Origin: Acetatifactor muris
GTDB taxonomy: Bacteria; Bacillota; Clostridia; Lachnospirales; Lachnospiraceae
Reading direction: 5' to 3'
Assembly: GCA_023664365.1 (NCBI GenBank)
Contig: JAMPFR010000025.1
Coordinates: 1 to 42,476 of the forward strand
DNA: 42,476 bases
The translations under genes were made by a program, and so were the position numbers. The notes under the pieces are model-generated. The model was not told the origin of the DNA. It ran no database searches and worked only from the letters and a program-made list of their open reading frames with translations. Shown piece by piece: positions 35,283 to 42,476 of the stretch. The stretch's first letter is position 1. Each line of letters begins with the position of its first letter.

Positions 35283-35861
35283 ATGAAGAAAAAAATCGGG
35301 ATAACGGTGCCGGCGGCAATCCTGCTGCTGGCACTTTATATGTTAATATTCGGTTTCTCCGCCCAGGACGGCGAAACCTCCGGTTCCATAAGCCAGCTGA
35401 TCTCCGAGAAGTGTGTGGAATTCTTTAATCATCTGTCCGGCGGCCACTGGACGGAAAGCTTCATGGAGAGTCTGGCGAAGTACTTTGAACATCCGCTGCG
35501 GAAGCTGGCGCATTTTTCGGAGTACGCCTGCATGGGCATCCTGCTGTATGTACTGTGGAGCCAGTGGATAAAGAAAGGCAGACGACTGTATGTGCTGATT
35601 GTGCTGTGGGTCTTTTGCTCCGCAGGGCTGGACGAGTTTCATCAGCTGTTTGTGCCGGGACGTTACGGCAGCTTTGCAGACGTGCTGCTGGATACCTGCG
35701 GCGGCGCCTTCGGAATGCTGGTTTGTGCCGGAATGGGGAAAATCAGAGAGCGGCGGCACCGCAGACGCTCGTCAATGGGCAGCAGGGGCGAAGGCAGTGA
35801 GCCGTCGTCGGCAGCAGATAGGGAAGCGGTGAACCGCAGATCCGGTCAGCGCCGGACATGA
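35283..35861 (+). CDS. VanZ-like membrane protein
   Basis: The 192-residue protein has about four hydrophobic segments (about 5-24, 80-96, 102-120, 138-155). The VanZ-like motifs RKLAHFSEYACMGILLY and DEFHQLFVPGRYGSFADVLLDTCGG are present. VanZ-type proteins are linked to low-level teicoplanin resistance, but most family members have no defined function. A polar, Arg-rich tail follows the last segment. The gene starts 1 base after the PilZ gene. Its last 16 bases overlap the convergent end of tyrA, and I see no terminator there. Confidence 0.87.
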   Translation: MKKKIGITVPAAILLLALYMLIFGFSAQDGETSGSISQLISEKCVEFFNHLSGGHWTESFMESLAKYFEHPLRKLAHFSEYACMGILLYVLWSQWIKKGRRLYVLIVLWVFCSAGLDEFHQLFVPGRYGSFADVLLDTCGGAFGMLVCAGMGKIRERRHRRRSSMGSRGEGSEPSSAADREAVNRRSGQRRT

Positions 35862-36946
35862 ACGGTATAATCCGCCGTTTCCAGAAGCTGAGCCGCCGCA
35901 TTCAGGGAAGCTTCGTCATAGAACTCTACTAAAAGTACGCCGTCCTGGGATTCCCGGTTGTGAGTGATGCCGATATTTTTGATGCTCAGCTCATGTTCTG
36001 CAAGCAGAGCGGCAATATGTGCCAAGGCTCCCGTCTTGTCCGCGATCTCCACATTGAAGCTGTAGGAACGCTTGATGGGACCGCTGGAAGCGTTGATAAA
36101 GGAATCCCGGTAGATTCTGGCGCTGTCAAACAGGTCATAGAGCTCCTGCCCGCTGCCCTGAGCCAGTTCATCTCTGATGGCGGTGAGAGAATCAATATAG
36201 GACTGCAGGAGAGCGGAAATATTCTCCGTGTTAGTCAGGCAGATCTGCTGCCACATGGCGGCGGAGGAAGAGGCAATTCTGGTGATGTCCTTGAAGCCGC
36301 CTGCGGCAATCATTTTCATGGTGCCGTCCTCTGAATCGCTGTCCCGCACCAGATTTACTAAAGATGCGGCAATGACGTGGGGAAGATGGCTGACGGCCGC
36401 AGTGACATAATCATGTCTGCGGTAGTCCAGAATCAGGGGAATGGCCCCCATCCGTAGTGTCAATTCCCGGTATGCTTCCAGCTTTTCCGCCGGGACGGAA
36501 GGGGTGGGGGTCAGAATATAATAGGCATTTTCCAGCAGGGCGGCTTTTGAGTTGATATAGCCCGTCCGCTCGCTGCCTGCCATAGGGTGGCCGCCGATGA
36601 AGCAGTGCTCCAGACCCGCCTCCCGGATGGCATTGTGGATGGTAGTTTTTACACTGCCTACGTCCGTCAGCAGGCATTTGTCGGAAAGCACCTTTTTTAC
36701 GGCGGCAAGATTGCCGTCATTTTTCTGCACGGGTGCGCACAGAAATATATAATCACAGTCCGAGAAGCTTTCGTCGATGGCGGGAGCAGTTACATCCGCC
36801 ACGGCGTCCTGCTTCGCAAGGCGGAGGGTCTCGGAATTTACATCATAAGCTACAATTTTAATAAGGTGGTTGTACTCCTTCAGAGCTCTGGCTATGGAAC
36901 CGCCAATCAGTCCCAGGCCGATAAATCCGCAGGTCAGTTCAGACAT
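35846..36946 (-). CDS. tyrA: Prephenate dehydrogenase with ACT domain
   Basis: The 366-residue protein has an N-terminal NAD-binding domain (GFIGLGLIGGSIARAL, about 6-21) and the prephenate dehydrogenase core with GGHPMAGSERTGY. A C-terminal ACT domain (about 285-350, KTGALAHIAALLAEHELSI) follows, usually the site of tyrosine feedback. The enzyme makes 4-hydroxyphenylpyruvate from prephenate in tyrosine biosynthesis. AAAGGAGG lies 6 bases before the ATG on the minus strand. No other aromatic pathway genes are in the window. Confidence 0.95.
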   Translation of the reverse strand: MSELTCGFIGLGLIGGSIARALKEYNHLIKIVAYDVNSETLRLAKQDAVADVTAPAIDESFSDCDYIFLCAPVQKNDGNLAAVKKVLSDKCLLTDVGSVKTTIHNAIREAGLEHCFIGGHPMAGSERTGYINSKAALLENAYYILTPTPSVPAEKLEAYRELTLRMGAIPLILDYRRHDYVTAAVSHLPHVIAASLVNLVRDSDSEDGTMKMIAAGGFKDITRIASSSAAMWQQICLTNTENISALLQSYIDSLTAIRDELAQGSGQELYDLFDSARIYRDSFINASSGPIKRSYSFNVEIADKTGALAHIAALLAEHELSIKNIGITHNRESQDGVLLVEFYDEASLNAAAQLLETADYTVHVRR

Positions 36947-36982
36947 GTGTGCCTCCTTTCAGATTAACGGGATTCATGCCCT

Positions 36983-37011
36983 ACTATAGCATTTCAACAG
37001 GGAAAATTCAA
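36983..37011 (-). promoter_or_regulatory. Promoter of tyrA
   Basis: On the minus strand TTGAAT (37011-37006) and TATAGT (36988-36983) are 17 bases apart, about 36 bases before the tyrA start codon. Confidence 0.65.
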
Positions 37012-37073
37012 GGATGAAAAAGGAGAGCGGCTCCGCCCGGCGGAAGGGTTATTGAAAATGTTTTAACAATAGC

Positions 37074-37102
37074 TTGTAAAATAGATAATTGTTTAGTAAA
37101 AT
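37074..37102 (+). promoter_or_regulatory. Candidate promoter of the EF-G-like gene
   Basis: TTGTAA (37074-37079) and TAAAAT (37097-37102) have a 17-base spacer. The 10-base unit GTAAAATAGA occurs twice here (37076-37085 and 37096-37105), 20 bases apart. Confidence 0.45.
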
Positions 37103-37177
37103 AGACCTATGGGAGTTTACAGTCTGTTTACAGGATGTACCAAATGCCCAAAATACTGCATAATTGGAGGAACCTAT

Positions 37178-39271
37178 ATGAAAGTTTACACAACCGACAA
37201 GATTCGCAATGTGGTACTGTTAGGTCACGGCGGAAGCGGGAAGACCAGCCTGGTGGAGTCCATGGCTTATCTGTCCGGAATTACTTCGAGGATGGGCAAG
37301 GTGGCTGATAAGAATACCATAAGCGATTACGACAAGGAAGAGCAGAAGCGTCAGTTCTCTATCAATACCTCCGTTGTTCCGATTGAATGGGATGGGTACA
37401 AGATTAACATCATGGATACTCCCGGATATTTTGACTTTGTAGGCGAGGTGGAGGAAGCAGTCAGCGCTGCGGGCGCGGCCATTATCGTAGTGAACGGCAA
37501 GGCGGGTATTGAGGTGGGCGCCCAGAAGGCATGGGAACTCTGTGAGAAATACAAGCTGCCCAGAATGATTTATGTGTCCAACATGGATGTGGATCATGCT
37601 TCCTTCCGACAGGTGGTGGAGGACATGACTGCCGCTTACGGAAAGAGGATGGCGCCCTTTAATCTGCCCATCCGTGAGAGTGAGAAATTCGTAGGCTACG
37701 TCAATGTCATTGCCGAGACGGGAAACCGCTGGCAGGGCAAGGAAGTGGTTCCCTGCGAGGTGCCCGAGTACAATAAGGCAAATCTGCAAATATGCCGGGA
37801 TACGCTGATGGAGGCAGTGGCGGAGACCAGCGAGGAGATGATGGAGCGCTATTTCGGCGGAGAGACCTTCTCGGAAGCGGAAATCCGCGCAGCCCTTCGC
37901 ACCAATGTCTGTGACTGCAGCATCGTTCCCATGACAATGGGATCCAATGTACTGTGCCAGGGTGTTTATACGCTGCTGGATGACATTATAAAATACTTCC
38001 CCAGCCCGGAGAACAGGCAGGTAGCCGGCATCAACATGAAGACCAATGAGATTTACAATGCGGACTATGATTTCTCCAAGGCAAAATCCGCATATATCTG
38101 GAAGACCATTGTAGATCCCTTTATCGGAAAGTATTCCCTGATTAAGGTAAACTCCGGCGTATTGAAGACGGATGATCTGATTTACAATGTTGACAAGGAT
38201 ATTGAGGAAAAAATCGGAAAGCTGTATGTGCTCCAGGGCAACAAGCCCATTGAGGTGCCGGAGCTTCACGCCGGAGACATCGGCGCACTGGCGAAGCTGA
38301 CGGCAGCCAGAACGGGCAACAGCCTGTCCACCAAGGCTACTACTATTAAATTCGGGAAATTCGAGCTTTCAACGCCCTATACATACATGCGTTATAAGCC
38401 GAAGAACAAGGCGGATGTGGACAAAATTTCCCAGGCGCTGCAGAAGATAGGTCATGAAGACCTTACCATGAAGACAGTGAATGACGCGGAGAACCGTCAG
38501 ACCTTGCTTTACGGCATGGGTGACCAGCATCTTGAGATTATTGTCAGCAGGCTGCTGAACGAATACAAGGTGGAGGTAGAGTTGTCCAGGCCCAAGGTGG
38601 CTTACCGTGAGACCATTAAAAAGCAGTCGGATGTGGAATACAAGTATAAGAAGCAGACCGGCGGGCACGGCCAGTATGGCCATGTAAAGATGCGCTTCAG
38701 TCCCTCGGAGGATTTGGAGCAGCCCTATGTATTTGAACAGGAAGTAGTAGGCGGAGCAGTTCCCAAGAATTATTATCCCGCAGTGGAAAAAGGCCTGCAG
38801 GAATCCGTTCAGAGGGGTCCTCTGGCGGCATACCCCGTGGTGGGTGTGAAGGCGGTTCTGTACGACGGTTCCTATCATCCGGTGGACTCCTCCGAGCAGG
38901 CGTTTAAGATGGCTACCGTGCAGGCGTTCAAGAAAGGCTTTATGGAGGCGCATCCCGTGCTGTTGGAGCCCATTGCCAGCCTGAAGGTGACTATTCCCGA
39001 CGCATACACGGGGGATGTTATGGGCGATTTGAATAAGAGGCGCGGCCGTGTCCTGGGCATGAACCCCGCTTCCGGCGGAAAGCAGGTTGTAGAGGCGGAG
39101 ATTCCCGTAAGCTGCCTGTACGGCTACTGCACTGACCTTCGCTCCATGACCGGAGGCCGCGGGGAATATGCTTATGAGTTTGTCCGCTATGAGCAGGCGC
39201 CTTCCGATGTACAGGAGAAGGAGGTTGCCGCAAGGGCAGCCAAGGTTGCGGAGAATGACACGGAGGAATAA
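37178..39271 (+). CDS. EF-G-like translation-factor GTPase
   Basis: The 697-residue protein has all EF-G domains, but its GTPase motifs are those of the EF-G-like branch rather than canonical FusA. The P-loop is GHGGSGKT (16-23) in place of AHIDAGKT. G3 is DTPGY (80-84), where canonical EF-G has DTPGH with its catalytic His. G4 is SNMD (134-137) instead of NKMD. Domain IV and V segments such as GHGQYGHVKM and RRGRVLGM are present. It probably binds ribosomes, but a housekeeping translocase role is doubtful. The ATG at 37178 has TTGGAGGA upstream and is preferred over one at 37109. The canonical fusA should lie elsewhere. Confidence 0.92.
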   Translation: MKVYTTDKIRNVVLLGHGGSGKTSLVESMAYLSGITSRMGKVADKNTISDYDKEEQKRQFSINTSVVPIEWDGYKINIMDTPGYFDFVGEVEEAVSAAGAAIIVVNGKAGIEVGAQKAWELCEKYKLPRMIYVSNMDVDHASFRQVVEDMTAAYGKRMAPFNLPIRESEKFVGYVNVIAETGNRWQGKEVVPCEVPEYNKANLQICRDTLMEAVAETSEEMMERYFGGETFSEAEIRAALRTNVCDCSIVPMTMGSNVLCQGVYTLLDDIIKYFPSPENRQVAGINMKTNEIYNADYDFSKAKSAYIWKTIVDPFIGKYSLIKVNSGVLKTDDLIYNVDKDIEEKIGKLYVLQGNKPIEVPELHAGDIGALAKLTAARTGNSLSTKATTIKFGKFELSTPYTYMRYKPKNKADVDKISQALQKIGHEDLTMKTVNDAENRQTLLYGMGDQHLEIIVSRLLNEYKVEVELSRPKVAYRETIKKQSDVEYKYKKQTGGHGQYGHVKMRFSPSEDLEQPYVFEQEVVGGAVPKNYYPAVEKGLQESVQRGPLAAYPVVGVKAVLYDGSYHPVDSSEQAFKMATVQAFKKGFMEAHPVLLEPIASLKVTIPDAYTGDVMGDLNKRRGRVLGMNPASGGKQVVEAEIPVSCLYGYCTDLRSMTGGRGEYAYEFVRYEQAPSDVQEKEVAARAAKVAENDTEE

Positions 39272-39299
39272 TCCGCAGGAATAAATCGGGTTAAAATGC

Positions 39300-39328
39300 T
39301 TGACAGCTTTGTTAAAATGGGCTAGAAT
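39300..39328 (+). promoter_or_regulatory. Promoter of leuS
   Basis: A perfect TTGACA (39300-39305) is 17 bases from TAGAAT (39323-39328), 29 bases after the EF-G-like gene. It drives the T-box leader. Confidence 0.8.
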
Positions 39329-39334
39329 GTCATA

Positions 39335-39676
39335 AAATTTAAAACTTTAAACTGACATAAATGTTGATGAGGAGTATTAAGGATTTCGGACTTTCAGAGA
39401 GCTGCCGGGCGGTGTGAGGCAGCAGGAAGATTTCCCCAACTGGCCTCGGAGTTCCCCCGGCGAAGCGGGAGCGCGGTCTGTTCGGATTATGCATGTGCCG
39501 AGCGTAAGCGTTCCTGTGGGTAGTAAGGGGCGGCAGATACCGTTATCTATCCTAAAAGTGCATGTGTAAAAGAACCGCTGCAGGCAGTATTTGGTTTGGA
39601 GAGAATACACATGAAGTAGAGTGGTACCACGGAACAAAGCCCTTTCGTCTCTATGCGGACGAGAGGGCTTTTTGTT
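39335..39676 (+). ncRNA. T-box leader, probably sensing tRNA-Leu
   Basis: The leader carries the T-box core TAGAGTGGTACCACGG (39617-39632) just before a terminator. Stem I starts near CTTTCAGAGAGC (39391-39402). By alignment with the pheS leader, the specifier codon is CTG (39440-39442), followed by GCCTCGGAG as TTC is by CCACCGGAG there. CTG would pair with a tRNA-Leu of anticodon CAG, so the tRNA-Leu(CAA) of this window is not the expected effector. Uncharged tRNA should raise leuS expression. Confidence 0.88.
39637..39676 (+). terminator. T-box terminator of the leuS leader
   Basis: AAGCCCTTTCGTC (39637-39649) pairs over 13 bp, with one G-T pair, with GACGAGAGGGCTT (39658-39670), and a T-rich tail follows. 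Confidence 0.9.
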
Positions 39677-39707
39677 TTACAGAGTGTCAGAGAAGGAGGA
39701 CATCAGA

Positions 39708-42242
39708 ATGGCAGTACCTTATAACCACCATGAGGTGGAGACAAAATGGCAGAAGGTCTGGGATGACGAGAAAGCGTTCAAGACTTCCGACGATTATTCC
39801 AAACCGAAATATTACGCATTGGTAGAATTTCCCTATCCCTCGGGGGCGGGGCTGCATGTGGGACATCCCAGACCTTACACCGCGTTGGACATTGTGGCAA
39901 GAAAGCGGAGAATGCAGGGCTATAACGTGCTGTATCCCATGGGCTGGGACGCCTTTGGACTTCCCACGGAGAACTATGCCATTAAGAATCATATTCATCC
40001 CAGGATTGTGACGAAGAATAATGTGGAGCGTTTTAAGGAGCAGCTTCATTCCCTGGGCTATTCCTTTGACTGGGACAGGGAAGTCAACACTACGGATCCG
40101 GACTATTATAAGTGGACTCAGTGGATTTTCTTAAAGCTTTTCAAGGCGGGGCTTGCCTATAAAACAGAGATGCCCATTAACTGGTGTACCTCCTGTAAGG
40201 TGGGACTTGCCAATGAGGAGGTGGTAAACGGCGTCTGTGAGCGCTGCGGCGCGGAGGTGGTCCGCAGGGTAAAGAGCCAGTGGATGCTGAAAATTACGGA
40301 ATATGCGGATCAGCTGATTCAGGGACTTGACACTGTGGACTATATTGAGCGGGTGAAGGTTTCCCAGAAAAACTGGATTGGCAAATCAACCGGCGCGGAG
40401 GTGGATTTCTCCATTACCGGGAAGGAAGATAAACTGCGGATTTATACCACAAGGCCCGACACACTGTTCGGAGCTACCTACATGGTAGTGTCCCCGGAAC
40501 ACCCTCTGATAGAAAGATATCGGGATGAAATTAGAAATTACGGGGAACTTTCGGCTTACAGGGAACAGGCGGCAAAAAAATCCGATTTCGAGCGCACGGA
40601 GCTTGCCAAGGACAAGACGGGGGTGCAGATTGACGGACTTACCGCTACAAATCCCGTAAACGGCAGGGAGATTCCCATCTGGATTTCCGATTATGTGCTG
40701 ATGACCTACGGAACCGGAGCGATTATGGCGGTTCCCGCTCACGATGAGAGGGACTGGGAATTTGCAAAGAAGTTCGGACTGCCCATTATCGAGGTGGTCG
40801 CGGGCAGCCCTGTCAGTGTACAGGAGCAGGTGTTTACGGACGTGGCCACAGGAACCCTGGTGAATTCCGATTTCCTGAACGGACTGTCTGTTGCGGAGGC
40901 TAAAGAAAAAATCATCAATTTTCTGGAGGAGAAGGGAATCGGCCACAGCAAGACCAATTTCAAGCTTCGGGATTGGGTATTTTCCAGACAGCGGTACTGG
41001 GGAGAACCCATACCCATTGTACAATGTGAAAAGTGCGGCTTTGTTCCGTTGGACGAGAGCGAGCTTCCTCTGCAGCTGCCGGAGGTGGAATCCTATGAGC
41101 CTACGGATAACGGCGAGTCGCCTCTGGCGGCTATGACGGACTGGGTAAATACCACCTGTCCCTGCTGCGGCGGCCCCGCAAAGCGGGAGACGGATACTAT
41201 GCCTCAGTGGGCAGGATCCTCCTGGTATTTCCTGCGGTATATTGACCCTCATAATAAAGAGGCGCTTGCAGGTAAGGAGGCGTTGGAATACTGGATGCCG
41301 GTAGACTGGTATAACGGCGGTATGGAGCATACCACACTGCATCTGCTGTATTCCCGGTTCTGGCATAAATTTCTTTACGACCAGGGAGTGGTGCCCTGTC
41401 CGGAGCCTTATCAGAAGAGAACCAGCCACGGCATGATTCTGGGCCTGAATCCCCACAGCTTTGTGAATCAGTCCGGAGAAGAGCAGAAGCGTCTGGTGGA
41501 GCAGTACGGCAGCGAGAAGGAAGCCAGAAAAGCGCTGGTGGCACAGTTTGGCGAGATGGCCGAGCATCCTGTGGTAAAAATGTCCAAATCTCTGGGTAAT
41601 GTGGTGAATCCGGATGATATTGTGAGGGATTACGGCGCGGATACCCTGCGCACCTATGAGATGTTCATCGGTGCCTTTGACTTAAGCGCCGCCTGGAGTG
41701 AAGACGGTGTAAAGGGCTGCCGCAGGTTCCTGGAGAGAGTCTGGAAGCTGCAGGATATGCTGGTGGAGGGCGGCGGTTACAGCAGGGATCTGGAAACAAA
41801 AATGCACCAGACCATCAAAAAGGTTTCCGGCGATTATGAGAGCCTGAAATACAATACAGCCATTGCGGCCATGATGGCGTTAATCAACGAATTTTATAAA
41901 AAGAATGCCGTTACCGAAGGAGAGTACAGGACGCTGCTGATCCTGCTGAATCCTGTGGCGCCCCATATTACGGAGGAACTCTGGCAGGCTGCAGGCTTTG
42001 AGGGAAGAGTCTACCAGACTGCATGGCCTGCGTATGACGAGGCAAAAACGGTGGAAGCGGAAGTGGAAATCGCGGTTCAGGTCAACGGAAAGGTGCGCGC
42101 TGCCATCTCCGTTCCAAAAGATATGGAAAAAGAGGCTGTGATTGCCGCTGCGAAGGAAGCTTTAGGAGAGAAGCTCACCGGCTCCATTGTCAGGGAAATT
42201 TATGTACCCGGACGGATTGTGAATATTGTGGTGAAGGCATAA
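39708..42242 (+). CDS. leuS: Leucyl-tRNA synthetase
   Basis: This 844-residue class I synthetase has the HIGH-type motif in [18 protein letters not shown] (about residues 40-57) and KMSKS in [12 protein letters not shown] Cys-rich zinc-type insert ([12 protein letters not shown]...CERCG) lies between them. The CP1 editing domain is present ([36 protein letters not shown]), as are the anticodon-binding and C-terminal domains ([13 protein letters not shown]). It charges tRNA-Leu and hydrolyses wrong products. AAGGAGGA is 7 bases before the ATG at 39708. A longer frame from 39621 runs through the T-box terminator and is rejected. Confidence 0.98.
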   Translation: MAVPYNHHEVETKWQKVWDDEKAFKTSDDYSKPKYYALVEFPYPSGAGLHVGHPRPYTALDIVARKRRMQGYNVLYPMGWDAFGLPTENYAIKNHIHPRIVTKNNVERFKEQLHSLGYSFDWDREVNTTDPDYYKWTQWIFLKLFKAGLAYKTEMPINWCTSCKVGLANEEVVNGVCERCGAEVVRRVKSQWMLKITEYADQLIQGLDTVDYIERVKVSQKNWIGKSTGAEVDFSITGKEDKLRIYTTRPDTLFGATYMVVSPEHPLIERYRDEIRNYGELSAYREQAAKKSDFERTELAKDKTGVQIDGLTATNPVNGREIPIWISDYVLMTYGTGAIMAVPAHDERDWEFAKKFGLPIIEVVAGSPVSVQEQVFTDVATGTLVNSDFLNGLSVAEAKEKIINFLEEKGIGHSKTNFKLRDWVFSRQRYWGEPIPIVQCEKCGFVPLDESELPLQLPEVESYEPTDNGESPLAAMTDWVNTTCPCCGGPAKRETDTMPQWAGSSWYFLRYIDPHNKEALAGKEALEYWMPVDWYNGGMEHTTLHLLYSRFWHKFLYDQGVVPCPEPYQKRTSHGMILGLNPHSFVNQSGEEQKRLVEQYGSEKEARKALVAQFGEMAEHPVVKMSKSLGNVVNPDDIVRDYGADTLRTYEMFIGAFDLSAAWSEDGVKGCRRFLERVWKLQDMLVEGGGYSRDLETKMHQTIKKVSGDYESLKYNTAIAAMMALINEFYKKNAVTEGEYRTLLILLNPVAPHITEELWQAAGFEGRVYQTAWPAYDEAKTVEAEVEIAVQVNGKVRAAISVPKDMEKEAVIAAAKEALGEKLTGSIVREIYVPGRIVNIVVKA

Positions 42243-42276
42243 CTCATAACTTCAGAAGAGACAGGGTAAACAGGCT

Positions 42277-42322
42277 GCCGCAGGAAGCAATGGTTTTATA
42301 ATTGTTTTCTGCGGCGTATTTT
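42277..42322 (+). terminator. Terminator after leuS
   Basis: GCCGCAGGAAGCAAT (42277-42291) pairs with ATTGTTTTCTGCGGC (42301-42315) over 15 bp with two G-T pairs, and GTATTTTG follows. The T-run is short. Confidence 0.65.
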
Positions 42323-42407
42323 GTAAAAATAGTCTGCAAATAAAAAATTGAAAAAAATTAAAATTGTAAAAACGGAAAAAGGAAATTGTAAAAATAAAAA
42401 TCAGGTC

Positions 42408-42436
42408 TTGTGCAGTGTGGAAATGTATGTTATAAT
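42408..42436 (+). promoter_or_regulatory. Promoter for a gene beyond the right edge
   Basis: TTGTGC (42408-42413) and a perfect TATAAT (42431-42436) are 17 bases apart. The AT-rich stretch before it (about 42323-42407) holds nothing else I can support. No start codon for the downstream gene is visible before the window ends. Confidence 0.6.
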
Positions 42437-42476
42437 ATCCAACAGTAAACAAACGTCTATTTTCATTTTGCCGGAA

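Noticed and set aside
40386-41567. A 393-residue open frame on the minus strand in leuS
   Set aside because: It is antisense to conserved LeuS editing and core domains and has no motif of its own.

Overview
The window looks like about 42 kb of a Lachnospiraceae-type Clostridia chromosome. The evidence is moderate GC content, purine-rich GGAGG-type ribosome binding sites, T-box control of aminoacyl-tRNA synthetase genes, a pta-ackA pair, TmcAL, UPF0210/UPF0237 neighbours, a diaminopimelate dehydrogenase, and a gene order (polA, coaE, FtsA-like, WalJ-like) that I associate with this family. The taxonomic call is inference. Nothing looks like phage, transposon, CRISPR or an integrated element. 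This is mostly housekeeping DNA, and the unusual signals sit in intergenic regions and in a few divergent proteins.

Layout. 1-313: probable last bases of a 23S rRNA gene, an rrn-type terminator, and the cheV leader. 314-4181: cheV, a degenerate Sir2-like protein and a large charged single-pass membrane protein. 4202-5581: a hisH-hisF pair. 5766-9893: ung, then ddh, a lysA-like gene and an LD-carboxypeptidase (lysine and peptidoglycan metabolism). 10014-12243: tRNA-Leu(CAA) facing a CapA-like lipoprotein and an SDR, with a shared bidirectional terminator. 12398-14867: a DRE-TIM aldolase-family gene under a promoter with a palindromic spacer, then an O-acetylhomoserine sulfhydrylase. 14875-23559: a long plus-strand series (zf-HC2 protein, polA, coaE, FtsA-like ATPase, WalJ-like hydrolase, ACT protein, UPF0210 protein), interrupted by a 300-bp modular repeat. 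23563-24798: tmcAL on the minus strand. 24961-27213: pta-ackA with a cre-like site on the promoter. 27347-28444: a membrane-anchored C39-like peptidase. 28467-34862: a T-box(Phe) leader, pheS, pheT, an M18 aminopeptidase and queA. 34946-36946: a PilZ protein and a VanZ-like protein, convergent with tyrA. 37178-39271: an EF-G-like GTPase. 39300-42242: a T-box(Leu) leader and leuS, then a terminator and a promoter for a gene beyond the window.

Functional themes. Translation and its amino-acid sensing (pheST, leuS, queA, tmcAL, the EF-G-like GTPase, tRNA-Leu) dominate. Amino-acid biosynthesis is represented by hisHF, ddh/lysA, metY and tyrA. cheV and the PilZ protein suggest a cell with chemotaxis and cyclic-di-GMP signalling. 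pta-ackA gives acetate/ATP fermentation with probable carbon-catabolite control.

The items most worth a second look are: the FtsA-like actin ATPase with a long C-terminal array of NG...GD modules; the modular hairpin repeat between the ACT and UPF0210 genes; the 14-bp palindrome filling a promoter spacer at 12315-12328; the cre-like site over two overlapping pta promoters; and the degenerate Sir2-like protein. I did not find a clear multi-gene undescribed system.
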